A stretch of 64,000 nucleotides of DNA from Nocardioides sp. YR527. Its GTDB lineage: Bacteria; Actinomycetota; Actinomycetes; Propionibacteriales; Nocardioidaceae. Below are positions 8,286 to 17,060 of the stretch, in pieces. Both the position numbers and the translations under genes were made by a program. Under the pieces are notes generated by a model that was not told where the DNA came from, searched no databases, and saw only the letters and a list, made by a program, of their open reading frames with translations. The stretch lies in assembly GCF_900101045.1 (NCBI RefSeq), contig NZ_FNFN01000001.1, positions 744,001 through 808,000 of the forward strand, written 5' to 3'. How positions within the stretch are numbered: position 1 is the stretch's first letter; every line of letters begins with the position of its first letter.

Positions 8286-8891
8286 TCAGCGCGGGTCGGA
8301 GTCGAATCCCGTCGCCCACAAGCGCCCGCGACGGGAGAGCTCGACGAGCGTCTCGACGACCTGGTCGGTGGCCGGCCGCGGCTCCGGAGCCTCCAGCCAC
8401 CACAGCAGCACGGCCATCTGCTCACCGACCCAGGCCCGCGCCAGCACCTGGAGATCGACCCGGGGGCGTACGGCGTTCGCCTTGACCCGCGCCGAGAAGA
8501 TCTCATGGGCTGTCGTGCCCCAGGCATCCTCTAAGGCCCGCAGCCCACGCCCGTCCCCTTCGCCCCGCAGGATCATCCGGTACGCATCGGGCTGCTCGGC
8601 CGCATGCCGGAAGACCTCGGCCACCGGCTGACCGGTGAACCCGGCGTCCTCCGGGGCCAGCACCTGAGCCAGTCGCTCCTTCAGCTCCTGGAGCACCGAG
8701 GCCACGACGTGGTCGTAGAGCGCCTCCTTGTCCTTGAAGTGCGTGTAGAAGGTCGCCCTGCCCACATCGGCTGCGGCGACGATGTCCTCCACCGTCACCG
8801 CGGCGTAGCCACGCTCGAGCACCAGGGAGACGAGCGCGTCACGGAGCGCCCCTCGCGTTCGCCGGCTGCGCCGGTCCTCAACCACCGTCAT
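8286..8891 (-). CDS. TetR family transcriptional regulator
   Basis: About 201 residues from the ATG at 8891 (MTVVEDRRSRRTRGALRDAL). The N-terminal helix-turn-helix is clear: VTVEDIVAAADVGRATFYTHFKDKEALYDHV. The rest is an alpha-helical ligand domain without a recognisable effector. A longer reading from 8939 would begin inside the operator at 8933-8947 and is less likely. It sits between two transcription units whose promoters carry matching operators, so it probably represses both and itself, with an acyl-CoA or related intermediate as likely inducer (inference from the neighbouring enzymes). Confidence 0.9.
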   Translation of the reverse strand: MTVVEDRRSRRTRGALRDALVSLVLERGYAAVTVEDIVAAADVGRATFYTHFKDKEALYDHVVASVLQELKERLAQVLAPEDAGFTGQPVAEVFRHAAEQPDAYRMILRGEGDGRGLRALEDAWGTTAHEIFSARVKANAVRPRVDLQVLARAWVGEQMAVLLWWLEAPEPRPATDQVVETLVELSRRGRLWATGFDSDPR

Positions 8892-8932
8892 GCGCACTGT
8901 TCTAGCACTTTTCCGGACGACTGGACCGTTTC

Positions 8933-8947
8933 TGGACACACTGTCTA
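8933..8947. promoter_or_regulatory. Predicted TetR operator between tetR and the CoA-ligase operon
   Basis: TGGACACACTGTCTA; its reverse complement TAGACAGTGTGTCCA differs from the 8207-8221 site at only two positions. It lies in the divergent promoter region and could control both directions. Confidence 0.65.
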
Positions 8948-9001
8948 TGATCGTCGGTGACCGCGCTCACAGCAGCGACCCCGATCACCAGGAGGGCACC
9001 C

Positions 9002-10567
9002 GTGAATCTCGGCAGCTATCTCACCCGCACCGCGACCTTCACCCCCGACGCCACCGCCCTGGTCTCCGGCACCGACCGATGGACCTACCGCCAGCTCGAG
9101 GACGACACGAACCGGCTCGCGGCCGCCCTCATCGCCCGCGGCTGCACGCCCGGCACTCCCGTCGCCACCCTCGCCACCAACCGTGGCGAATTGGTCGTCG
9201 CAGAGATGGCGATCTGCAAAGCGGGTGCTCTCCGAGTCCCGATCAGTGCCCGGCTCGCCGCTGCCGAGGTCGAGCACGTGCTGCTCGACGCCGCGGTGAA
9301 GGTCGTCTTCACCGGCGGCGCCCACCTCGAACTCGTCCGCAAGATCGTCGATGCCCACGGCCTGGACGCTCTGGTCGTCGACCTCGACAACGGCATCGCC
9401 GCGGGCGCCGGCACGACGGCGTACGACACCCTGCTCGCCGAAGGCGCCACCGATCCGGTTGCCGTCGATGTCGACGAGCACGCCCCGGCGGTCCTCAACT
9501 TCACCTCCGGCTCCACGGGCACCCTGAAGGCGGCGGTCCAGACCGTCGGCAACCGGCTGGCCAACATGCGCAAGCTGGCGATGAACCCCTACGGCTCGAT
9601 CTCCGCCGAGGCGGTCTACCTCGCCCCGGGACCGATCACCCACGCCAGCGGCATGGTGATCCTCGGCTGCTTCTTCCGCGGCGCGGCCGTGGTCGTGCTG
9701 CCCGCGTTCGACACCGAGGCCTACCTCGACACCCTCGAGCGCGAGCGGGTCACCCACACCTTCGTCGTGCCGGTCATGCTCAACCTGGTCCTCGCCTCCC
9801 CCACCCTGGGTCAGCGCGATCTATCCGCGCTGCGGAGCCTCACCGTCGGCGGCGCCCCGGTCAGCCCGGCTCGGCTGCGCGAGGCCGTCGAGGCCTTCGG
9901 TCCGGTGGTCAACCAGGGCTATGGACAGGGCGAGACGACGAGCGCGATCACCTTCCTCAGCTCCGAGGACGTCGTCCGCGGAATCGAGTCGGACCCGGAG
10001 CTGCTGCTCTCCTGCGGCCGTCCGGTCTACGACACCGAGGTGATCGTGGTCGACGACGACCACCACCCGCTGCCTGCCGGCGAGATCGGTGAGATCGTGG
10101 CGCGCGGCCCGGACTGCGTACGGGAGTACTACCACGCACCCGAGGCGACCGCCGAGACCTTCCGCGACGGCTGGGTTCACACCGGTGACCTCGGCCGCAT
10201 CCGCGAGGACGGGTTCGTCTTCATCGTGGACCGGAAGAAGGACATGATCATCTCGGGCGGCTACAACGTCTACTGCTCCGAGGTCGAGGCCGCGCTCTAC
10301 GAGCACCCGGCGGTCCGGGAGGCCTGCGTCGTCGGCGTCCCCAGCGAGAAGTGGGGCGAGACGGTGAAGGCGTACGTCTCCCTCGCCGAAGGCGACACGG
10401 TGACCGAGGATGAGCTGCGCGACTTCTGCCGCACCCGGCTGTCCGGGGTGAAGGTGCCCCGGATCATCGAGTTCGCCGACGCACTCCCCCTCAACCGCAA
10501 CGGCAAGGTCGACAGGCGGGCGCTGCGCGAGCGCGACTGGGCCGGCACCGAGCGGAAGGTCGGCTGA
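9002..10567 (+). CDS. Acyl-CoA synthetase (class I adenylate-forming ligase)
   Basis: About 521 residues. The start is GTG at 9002 because AGGAGG at about 8989 sits 7 nt before it; an in-frame GTG at 8957 has no such site. LNFTSGSTGTLKAAVQ is the phosphate-binding A3 motif, GYGQGETT the A5 motif, DGWVHTGDLGRIREDGF the A7-A8 hinge and NRNGKVDRRALR the A10 lysine motif. It would activate a carboxylic acid to the acyl-AMP and then the acyl-CoA. It heads a four-gene operon with an acyl-CoA dehydrogenase 1 nt downstream, so its product probably enters beta-oxidation-type catabolism. The exact acid is unknown. Confidence 0.9.
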   Translation: MNLGSYLTRTATFTPDATALVSGTDRWTYRQLEDDTNRLAAALIARGCTPGTPVATLATNRGELVVAEMAICKAGALRVPISARLAAAEVEHVLLDAAVKVVFTGGAHLELVRKIVDAHGLDALVVDLDNGIAAGAGTTAYDTLLAEGATDPVAVDVDEHAPAVLNFTSGSTGTLKAAVQTVGNRLANMRKLAMNPYGSISAEAVYLAPGPITHASGMVILGCFFRGAAVVVLPAFDTEAYLDTLERERVTHTFVVPVMLNLVLASPTLGQRDLSALRSLTVGGAPVSPARLREAVEAFGPVVNQGYGQGETTSAITFLSSEDVVRGIESDPELLLSCGRPVYDTEVIVVDDDHHPLPAGEIGEIVARGPDCVREYYHAPEATAETFRDGWVHTGDLGRIREDGFVFIVDRKKDMIISGGYNVYCSEVEAALYEHPAVREACVVGVPSEKWGETVKAYVSLAEGDTVTEDELRDFCRTRLSGVKVPRIIEFADALPLNRNGKVDRRALRERDWAGTERKVG

Positions 10568-10568
10568 G

Positions 10569-11753
10569 ATGACCTTCTCCCTCACTCCGTCCTACCCCGA
10601 CAACCCGCGCCTCGACGAGCTGGTGACCCGGCTGCGCGACTACCTCGACGGTGAGCTCGCCGACTACGAGCGCGACCTCGGCCTGGGCCCGGAGACGCCG
10701 TTGGACCGATCGATGCTGGAGCCGGTCTGGCAGCGCAGCCGGGAGCTCGGCTTCTACGGCATCCACCTGCCGACCTCGCTCGGCGGACAGGGCCTGAGCT
10801 TCACGGAGCTCGCCGCTCTCAAGGAGGAGATCGGCGCGTCCGGTCGTCAGCTCGCCACCAGCGTGCTCGGTGACATGGGCGGCCCGCTGCGGGTCGGCGC
10901 GATCTTCGAGCATGCGACCGAGCACCAGGTCGAGAAGTATCTGATGCCGGTCGTCCGCGGCGAGAGGGCCTGCTGCTTCTCGATGACCGAGGACGACGCG
11001 GGGTCGGACGTACGCCGGATGCGGACCACAGCCACCCCGACCTCGGGCGGCTTCCGGATCAGCGGACGCAAGGTGTTCAGCACCGGCGGCACCTTCGCCG
11101 ACTTCGCGATCCTGGTGGCGCGGATGGCCGGCGAGGAGGAGTCGTACGCAGCCTTCTTCGTCGACCTCGACTCCCCCGGCTGCCGGGTGCTGCCCGGCGA
11201 CCTGCCGCTGTCGGGGCAGAACATCGAGAGCGATGTCGTGCTCGAGGACTGCTTCGTGCCGCAGGAGAACCTGCTCGGCGAGGTCGGGCAGGGGCTGCGG
11301 ATCGCGCTCGGCCGGGTCACCGCGAACCGGCTGCTGCACTGCCCGACCGCGCTCGGCGCGGCCCGCCGGGCGCTCGCGCTGGCGCTCGACTTCGCCGCGC
11401 ACCGCACCGTCTTCGACGGGCTGCTGCTGGAGAAGCAGGCGATCCAGCACCGGCTCGCCGACATGGCCACCGACTACTACGCCGCCCGGTCGATGACCTA
11501 CGACGCCCTGGCCGACCTCGACGCCGGCAAGCGCCCGCGCATCGAGTCGTTCATGTGCAAGCTCTTCGTGGCCGAGCGGTCCTTCGAGATCGCCGACGCG
11601 GCGCTGCAGATGCACGGCAAGGCGGGGATGGTCCGGGGCGCTGAGATCGAGGTGATCTGGCGGCGGCTGCGGATGTTCCGGGTGCTGACCGGGTCGTCGG
11701 AGATCCAGCGCAACGGGGTCATCCGCGACCTGGTGAAGTCGCTGGGGGCGTGA
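10569..11753 (+). CDS. Acyl-CoA dehydrogenase
   Basis: 394 residues. CCFSMTEDDAGSDVRRM in the middle and the C-terminal helical domain ending ALQMHGKAGMVRGAEIEVIWRR... GSSEIQRNGVIRD are the FAD-binding and signature elements of the family. It would oxidise an acyl-CoA to the 2-enoyl-CoA, passing electrons to ETF. The start is 1 nt after the CoA-ligase stop and the end overlaps the alkylsulfatase start, so translation is coupled. Confidence 0.92.
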   Translation: MTFSLTPSYPDNPRLDELVTRLRDYLDGELADYERDLGLGPETPLDRSMLEPVWQRSRELGFYGIHLPTSLGGQGLSFTELAALKEEIGASGRQLATSVLGDMGGPLRVGAIFEHATEHQVEKYLMPVVRGERACCFSMTEDDAGSDVRRMRTTATPTSGGFRISGRKVFSTGGTFADFAILVARMAGEEESYAAFFVDLDSPGCRVLPGDLPLSGQNIESDVVLEDCFVPQENLLGEVGQGLRIALGRVTANRLLHCPTALGAARRALALALDFAAHRTVFDGLLLEKQAIQHRLADMATDYYAARSMTYDALADLDAGKRPRIESFMCKLFVAERSFEIADAALQMHGKAGMVRGAEIEVIWRRLRMFRVLTGSSEIQRNGVIRDLVKSLGA

Positions 11754-13573
11754 TGACCGACTTCCGTCAGGAGGAGGCCGACGCCCACCGTGGGTTCGTC
11801 GCCGCGCTGAAGCCGGGCGTCGTGACCAGGGCCGACGGCACCGTCGTGTTCGACGCGGACGCCGACGCCTTCCTCGACTCCCCCGCGCCGGCCACCGCAC
11901 ACACCGGGCTGTGGCGGCACAGCCGGCTCGCCTCGCTGCAGGGCCTCTTCCAGGTCACCGAGGGCATCTATCAGATCCGTGGTCTGGATCTCGCCAACCT
12001 CACGATCGTCGAGGGCGAGCGCGGGATCATCGTGATCGACACCCTCACCACGGCCGAGACCGCGACCGCCGCCCTGGGGCTCTACCGCGAGCATCGTGGC
12101 GACCGTCCGGTCACCGGCGTGGTGCTGACCCATCCCCATGCCGACCATTTCGGCGGCATCGCCGCCGTGCTCGCGGCAGCCGATGGTGACGTACCCGTCT
12201 TGGCGCCGGAGGGGTTCTTGGAGCATGCGGTCTCGGAGAACGTCAACGTCGGTCCGGCGATGGGCCGGCGCTCGGGCTTCATGTACGGCAGCATGCTGCC
12301 CGTCGCGCCGGACGGACACGTGGGCTGTGGGCTCGGCCCGCGGCTGGCATCCGGGACCATCGGTCTGGCCGAGCCGACCGACTCGATCACGCGCACCGGG
12401 GAGACCCGCGTCATCGACGGCGTCGAGATGGAGTTCCAGCTGACACCGGGCAGCGAGGCGCCGGCGGAGATGAACATCTTCCTCCCCGGCCGCAGCGCGC
12501 TCTGTCTGGCCGAGAACGCCGTTCACACCCTGCACAACATCCTCACGCTGCGCGGCGCCGAGGTGCGCGACGCCCGGCTGTGGGCGCGCTATCTGACCGA
12601 GGCGATCGACCTGTTCGCCTCGCGCTCCGAGGTCGCGTTCGCGACGCATCACTGGCCGACCTGGGGCGCACAGCGGATCGAGGCGTTCCTGGCCGGGCAG
12701 CGTGACGTCTATGCCTACCTGCACGACCAGACCGTACGTCTCATCAACCGCGGCCTGACTCCGAAGGAGATCGCCGAGGAGCTGGTCCTGCCGCCGGCCC
12801 TCGACGCCCAGCCGTCGACGCGCGGCTACTACGGCTCGTTGAGCCACAACGTGAAGGGGATCTACCAGCGCTATCTCGGCTGGTACGACGCCAACCCGGC
12901 CCACCTGTGGGAGCTGCCGCCGAGGGCGGAGGGCGAGCGCTGGGTGCGGCTGCTGGGCGGTGCGGCCGCTGCCGTGGACCACGCCGCTGTGCTCGTGGCC
13001 GGCGGTGCGACCGATGACCTGCGGTTCGCCGCCACGCTCCTCAACCATGTGGTGTTCGCCGAGCCCGCGGAGTGCGCTGCGCGAGAGCTGCTGGCTGAGG
13101 TCTACACCCGGCTCGGGCACGGCGCCGAGAACGCGACCTGGCGCAACATCTACCTGACGGGTGCCCGCGAGCTCGTCGGCGGCCCGAACGTTCCGCCGCG
13201 CGGCGGTGGGCGCGGCCTGCTCGCCGCCCTGACCGTCTCCCAGCTGCTGGACTCGCTGGCGATCCGCGTGGACGGCCCCCGCGCGTGGGATCTGGATCTC
13301 CGCATCGACTGGCACCTGCTCGACCACGACGGCACGCCCGAGGGTGGCTGGTGGCATGCGCGGCTGCACAACGGCGTACTCGTGCACCGGCGTGACAGCG
13401 CTGCCGACCCGGCTGCTGGCCTCACCCTGACGCTCGCCCGTCCGCAGCTCGCCGGCCTGTTGGGCAGGCGGAGTCTCGACGGAGTCGAGCACTCCGGTGA
13501 CCTCGGCGTGCTCCAGCGGCTGCTGGGGGTGCTCGAGGCACCCGATCCGGCATTCCCTATCGTGACCGCGTGA
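11753..13573 (+). CDS. SdsA-type alkyl sulfatase (metallo-beta-lactamase fold)
   Basis: 606 residues from ATG 11753 (GTG 11750 is equally possible). The N-terminal MBL domain has THPHADHFGG near residues 126-135, supplying zinc ligands, and later NAVHTLHN and FATHHWPTWG. It is followed by the helical alkyl-sulfatase dimerisation domain (YGSLSHNVKGIYQRYLGWYD) and an SCP2-like C-terminal domain, as in SdsA1/BDS1. These enzymes release sulfate from primary or secondary alkyl sulfates to give alcohols. No signal peptide is seen, so it may act inside the cell. It is co-transcribed with the CoA ligase, dehydrogenase and carboxylase genes; the downstream steps would then use the freed alkyl chain. 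Confidence 0.88.
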   Translation: MTDFRQEEADAHRGFVAALKPGVVTRADGTVVFDADADAFLDSPAPATAHTGLWRHSRLASLQGLFQVTEGIYQIRGLDLANLTIVEGERGIIVIDTLTTAETATAALGLYREHRGDRPVTGVVLTHPHADHFGGIAAVLAAADGDVPVLAPEGFLEHAVSENVNVGPAMGRRSGFMYGSMLPVAPDGHVGCGLGPRLASGTIGLAEPTDSITRTGETRVIDGVEMEFQLTPGSEAPAEMNIFLPGRSALCLAENAVHTLHNILTLRGAEVRDARLWARYLTEAIDLFASRSEVAFATHHWPTWGAQRIEAFLAGQRDVYAYLHDQTVRLINRGLTPKEIAEELVLPPALDAQPSTRGYYGSLSHNVKGIYQRYLGWYDANPAHLWELPPRAEGERWVRLLGGAAAAVDHAAVLVAGGATDDLRFAATLLNHVVFAEPAECAARELLAEVYTRLGHGAENATWRNIYLTGARELVGGPNVPPRGGGRGLLAALTVSQLLDSLAIRVDGPRAWDLDLRIDWHLLDHDGTPEGGWWHARLHNGVLVHRRDSAADPAAGLTLTLARPQLAGLLGRRSLDGVEHSGDLGVLQRLLGVLEAPDPAFPIVTA

Positions 13574-15066
13574 CCGACGACACACCCGCCACCGGACTGA
13601 CAGAGCTGCACGCTCGCCGCTTCCTGACCACGGACGCGGCCCGAGCCGCCAAGGTCGCCCGATGGCACGCCAAGGGGCGGCGTACGGCTCGGGAGAACAT
13701 CGCCGACCTGGTCGACCCGGGCTCGTTCGTCGAGTACGGGAGGTTCATCACCGCCGCCCAGGAACGCCGCCGTGACCTCGCCGAGCTCGTCGTCGAGACA
13801 CCCGCCGACGGCATCGTCGGCGGGACGGCGACCGTCGCCGGAAGGCCGTGCGCGGTGCTGTCCTACGACTACCTGGTGATGGCCGGTACGCAGGGCATGC
13901 GCGGGCATCGCAAGTCGGACCGGCTGATCGAGGTCATCGGGCGGATGCGGCTGCCGGCGGTCTTCTTCACCGAGGGCGGCGGCGGTCGTCCCGGTGACAC
14001 GGACATCCCGCTGGTCTCCGCGCTCGACGTCGGCTCGTTCGCGCTGTGGGGAGAGCTCGAGGGCGTGGTGCCGCGGATCGCCGTCGTCTCCGGACGGTGC
14101 TTCGCCGGCAACGCGGTCCTGGCCGGCAGTGCCGACCTCCGCATCGCCACTCCGGACGCCAACCTCGGCATGGCCGGGCCGGCGATGATCGCCGGCGGCG
14201 GGCTGGGTTCCTTCGCACCGGAGGAGATCGGTCCGGTCAAGGACCAGACGGCCAACGGCGTCATCGATCTGCTCGTCGACGACGAGGCGGCGGCCGTCGA
14301 GGCCGTACGCGACATCCTCACCTACCTCGAGCCGGCTGCCGACGGCGGCGAGGCCGGAGACCAGACCGACCTGCGCAGCCTCCTGCCCCACAACGACCGG
14401 GAGGCCTTCGACGTACGTCCGGTCGTCGAAGCTCTTGCCGACATCGACTCGGTCACCTGGCTCCGTGAGGCGTACGCCCCCGAGCTGGTGACGGCGCTGG
14501 CGCGGATCGACGGGATCGCGGTCGGAGTGATCGCCAACCAGTCGACCCGCCTCGCCGGAGCGCTCACCAGCGAGGCATCGGTCAAGGCCGCCGACTTCCT
14601 TGCCCTCTGCGAGCGCTGGGGCCTCCCGGTGGTCTCGCTGGTCGACACCCCGGGGTTCATGGTCGGTCCCGAGGCCGAACGTGGCGGCCTGGTCCGTCAC
14701 GCGTCGCGGATGGTCGTCGCCGGCGCACAGCTGTCGACCCCGCTGGTCGGGGTGATCCTGCGCCGTGGCTATGGGCTCGGCGCACAGGCGATGCTCGGCG
14801 GAAGCACCCATCGCCCGCTGCTCACCGTCGCCTGGCCCGACGCCCACCTCGGCCCGATGGGCCTGGAGGGCGCAGTGCGCCTCTCCATGGCCGCCGAGCT
14901 CGCCGAGATGCCCGAGGCCGAGCGCGAGGAGCGGGTCGCCGTGCTCACCGAGGAGTACCGCAAGCAGGCCAGCGCGCTCAACGCCGCGCGGATGTTCGAG
15001 ATCGACGATGTCATCGATCCTGCCGAGACCCGCGGCGTCATCGCCGCCACGCTACGCCGGGCCTAG
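13570..15066 (+). CDS. Acyl-CoA carboxylase carboxyltransferase subunit (AccD/PccB-like)
   Basis: 498 residues starting at a GTG in a GTGA overlap with the sulfatase stop. ARENIADLVDPGSFVEYG near the N-terminus, the oxyanion loop regions and the C-terminal VSLVDTPGFMVGPEAERGGLVRHASRM plus RRGYGLGAQAMLGGS identify the biotin-dependent carboxyltransferase (ClpP/crotonase fold). Such subunits move CO2 from carboxybiotin to acetyl-, propionyl- or branched acyl-CoA. No biotin carboxylase or BCCP subunit is in the window, so it must borrow one encoded elsewhere. Its place as the last gene suggests carboxylation of a catabolic acyl-CoA intermediate. Confidence 0.87.
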   Translation: MTDDTPATGLTELHARRFLTTDAARAAKVARWHAKGRRTARENIADLVDPGSFVEYGRFITAAQERRRDLAELVVETPADGIVGGTATVAGRPCAVLSYDYLVMAGTQGMRGHRKSDRLIEVIGRMRLPAVFFTEGGGGRPGDTDIPLVSALDVGSFALWGELEGVVPRIAVVSGRCFAGNAVLAGSADLRIATPDANLGMAGPAMIAGGGLGSFAPEEIGPVKDQTANGVIDLLVDDEAAAVEAVRDILTYLEPAADGGEAGDQTDLRSLLPHNDREAFDVRPVVEALADIDSVTWLREAYAPELVTALARIDGIAVGVIANQSTRLAGALTSEASVKAADFLALCERWGLPVVSLVDTPGFMVGPEAERGGLVRHASRMVVAGAQLSTPLVGVILRRGYGLGAQAMLGGSTHRPLLTVAWPDAHLGPMGLEGAVRLSMAAELAEMPEAEREERVAVLTEEYRKQASALNAARMFEIDDVIDPAETRGVIAATLRRA

Positions 15067-15566
15067 GAGGCTCCGCCGTCGTTGTCCCAGATCTGCTCGC
15101 CGATCTGGCTCTGGTCGTGTCCATCGAGACCGAGCAACTGCGCCGGGCGGAAGGTGTTCCGGTCGTCGGCCGCCTGAGCCATGATCTTCTCGGCACGCTC
15201 GGGGGCGGTGTCGTGAGGCACCACCAGCAGGCGCAGCCGGTCGCCGGTGGCCATCGACAGCACGATGAGGTGGGTGTCGTCGGAGGGGAACGAGCCGACC
15301 TTCACGATCCCGCGGGCGGCACGGATCTTGCGGACGCTCGGTTCTCCCGGGACCGAGTCCCAGTCGGGCCGGGAGAACAGCAGCCGCGAGATCCGGCCGA
15401 CGGGATGGGGAAAGTGGTCGATCAGGTCGGCGGCCTCGTCCTGCAGGTCGCGCGACTGCGGCCACCAGGCCCCATCGAGCGGCCCAGAGCTGAAGCTGTT
15501 GTCGAGGCGGATCCGGAGCCCGACGCGAACGGCGGTCGGGAGCTCTTCTGTCGGTGACGTCGTCAT
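15063..15566 (-). CDS. DUF5994 family protein
   Basis: About 167 residues from the ATG at 15566, preceded by AAAGG; a GTG at 15575 is in frame but sits on the Shine-Dalgarno. LDGAWWPQSRDLQDEAADLID with the following RISRLLFSRPDWD is the actinobacterial DUF5994 pattern. The function is unknown; no signal peptide or membrane span. Its 3' end overlaps the carboxyltransferase gene by 4 nt in convergent orientation. Confidence 0.75.
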   Translation of the reverse strand: MTTSPTEELPTAVRVGLRIRLDNSFSSGPLDGAWWPQSRDLQDEAADLIDHFPHPVGRISRLLFSRPDWDSVPGEPSVRKIRAARGIVKVGSFPSDDTHLIVLSMATGDRLRLLVVPHDTAPERAEKIMAQAADDRNTFRPAQLLGLDGHDQSQIGEQIWDNDGGAS

Positions 15567-15662
15567 GACGCCCACCTTTCGTGCTGCCCTGCGGACTCGA
15601 CGAGTCCGGCCGGCAGTGTGGTTAGAACAAGTGTACGGCGCGGGCCGCCGAGATCCCGCTTC

Positions 15663-16541
15663 CTAGATCTCCTTCAACCGCGGCACGAGGTCGACGACCG
15701 AGGTGGCCCACGGCACCGGGTCGACGTACGGCGTCGGCATCAGCCCGACGAGCGTGATGCCCAGGGCCGCGTACTCCGCCATCGACCTCAGGAAGGCGTC
15801 CGGGTCCTCGACCGAGGGGCCCTGGAAGAGGATCGTCTTCTCGATCGCGTCGTAGTCGGTGCCGAGGTCGTCGCAGTGGCCACGCAGCACCTCGAGCTTG
15901 TGCCTGACGGTCTCGACCGCCTCGGGGCCGGGGCCGCCGAACAGGTTCGTCCCCTGTCCGTACTCGGCGACCAGACGAAGCGTCTTCTTCTCGCCTCCCC
16001 CGCCGATCAGGACCGGGACCGTGCCGTGGACCGGCTGCGGCAGCGAGATCGTCTCGGCGAGCTGGTAGTGCTTGCCGGCGTAGGCGCCGTCGTTCTCCGA
16101 CCACATCTGGCGGCAGATCTCCAGGGTCTCCTCCAGGCGCTCGAACCGCTCGGCCGTCGGCGGGTAGGGCACGCCGAGCCCCTGGTGCTCACGCTCGTAC
16201 CACGCTGCGCCGATGCCCAGCAGCGCGCGGCCTCCGGAGAGGCGGTCGAGGGTCGTGACGGTCTTGGCGAGCAGCCCGGGGTGACGGTAGGTCACTCCGG
16301 TGACGAGGAGGCTGAGACGTACGTTGTCGGTGATCCCGGCCAGGTAGCCCAGCGTGGTGTAGCCCTCGAGCATCGGCTCGAAGGGGCCGCCGGCCTGCTC
16401 CATCTGGAACCAGTGGTCCATGACGGTGAGCAGGTCGACGCCGCCCTCGTCCGCGATGCGAGCGGTCTCGGTGAGCTTGTCGGCCAGCGTGGTCTCCCAC
16501 TCGGGGTGGGTGAACGTGAAGTAGTGGAGTCCAAGATCCAT
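15663..16541 (-). CDS. LLM-class F420-dependent oxidoreductase
   Basis: 292 residues with the luciferase-like TIM-barrel pattern: MDLGLHYFTFTHPEW, DLLTVMDHWFQ, RLSLLVTGVTYRHPGLLAKTV and TLDRLSGGRALLGIGAAWYEREH. F420-linked members reduce or oxidise small molecules; the substrate is unknown. TAGCGT at 16554-16549 lies 7 nt before the ATG, indicating a leaderless transcript, and a 24-bp perfect palindrome sits at the expected -35 region. The upstream HxlR gene is on the same strand and is the likely regulator. Confidence 0.88.
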   Translation of the reverse strand: MDLGLHYFTFTHPEWETTLADKLTETARIADEGGVDLLTVMDHWFQMEQAGGPFEPMLEGYTTLGYLAGITDNVRLSLLVTGVTYRHPGLLAKTVTTLDRLSGGRALLGIGAAWYEREHQGLGVPYPPTAERFERLEETLEICRQMWSENDGAYAGKHYQLAETISLPQPVHGTVPVLIGGGGEKKTLRLVAEYGQGTNLFGGPGPEAVETVRHKLEVLRGHCDDLGTDYDAIEKTILFQGPSVEDPDAFLRSMAEYAALGITLVGLMPTPYVDPVPWATSVVDLVPRLKEI

Positions 16542-16554
16542 ACCTCAGACGCTA

Positions 16555-16578
16555 TGTCTTCGAGCGCGCTCGAAGACA
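16555..16578. promoter_or_regulatory. 24-bp perfect palindrome upstream of the LLM oxidoreductase
   Basis: Each 12-nt arm reads TGTCTTCGAGCG/CGCTCGAAGACA with no spacer. It fills the 42-bp gap between hxlR-like and LLM genes, overlapping the -35 zone of the predicted LLM promoter. It has no T-tract, so an operator is more likely than a terminator. Confidence 0.6.
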
Positions 16579-16583
16579 AGCCC

Positions 16584-16931
16584 TCAATTCGACTCGGGCA
16601 GCTCCGCCAGGTGCTTGTGGCCCCATTCCCCCAGCGGCTGGAGGGCGGCGATCAGCTCTGCCCCGGCAGGCGTCGGGCGGTAGAGGACCTGAACCGGCGT
16701 CGACGGGATCACCTCCCGCACCAGGAAGCCGTCGCGCTCGAGCTCCTTGAGGCGCAGGGCGAGCATCCGGTCGGAGATGCCGTCAATGGCGCGGCGGTAC
16801 TCCCCGAAGCGGCGTGCGCCGGCCACGGACGCGAAGAGGACCGCACCCGACCAGCGTTGCCCGACGCGCTCGAGCGTGCGCTGAAAGACGGCGCACGACC
16901 TTCCGTCGACCTGTACGTCATCCACTGTCAC
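16584..16931 (-). CDS. HxlR family transcriptional regulator
   Basis: 115 residues. The winged helix is typical: RWSGAVLFASVAGARRFGEYRRAIDGISDRMLALRLKELERDGFLVREVIPSTPVQVLYRPTPAG. The conserved N-terminal cysteine of redox-type HxlR proteins is present (RSCAVFQRTLERVG, about C14). The start is GTG 16931 with TATGCT (16943-16938) 6 nt ahead, so probably leaderless. Direct repeats AGTTGC at 16944 and 16959 lie in the promoter and may be its own site. The gene directly downstream is the F420 oxidoreductase. Confidence 0.88.
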   Translation of the reverse strand: MTVDDVQVDGRSCAVFQRTLERVGQRWSGAVLFASVAGARRFGEYRRAIDGISDRMLALRLKELERDGFLVREVIPSTPVQVLYRPTPAGAELIAALQPLGEWGHKHLAELPESN

Positions 16932-17060
16932 TTACTCAGCATAAGTTGCTAACACGCCAGTTGCAACGCTGTGTCGCGCCACTCAGACTCTGCGGTTGTC
17001 GGCTCATCGGTCCGGCCTCGAGATCACCCGCCCGAGCGGGTCTGCCCAAGGAGTACACGC

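Noticed and set aside
8957-9001. Upstream GTG start for the CoA ligase
   Set aside because: No ribosome binding site there, whereas AGGAGG sits 7 nt before the GTG at 9002.
16944-16964. Direct repeat AGTTGC x2 as a proven HxlR site
   Set aside because: Only six bases each; mentioned with the gene but too weak to stand alone.
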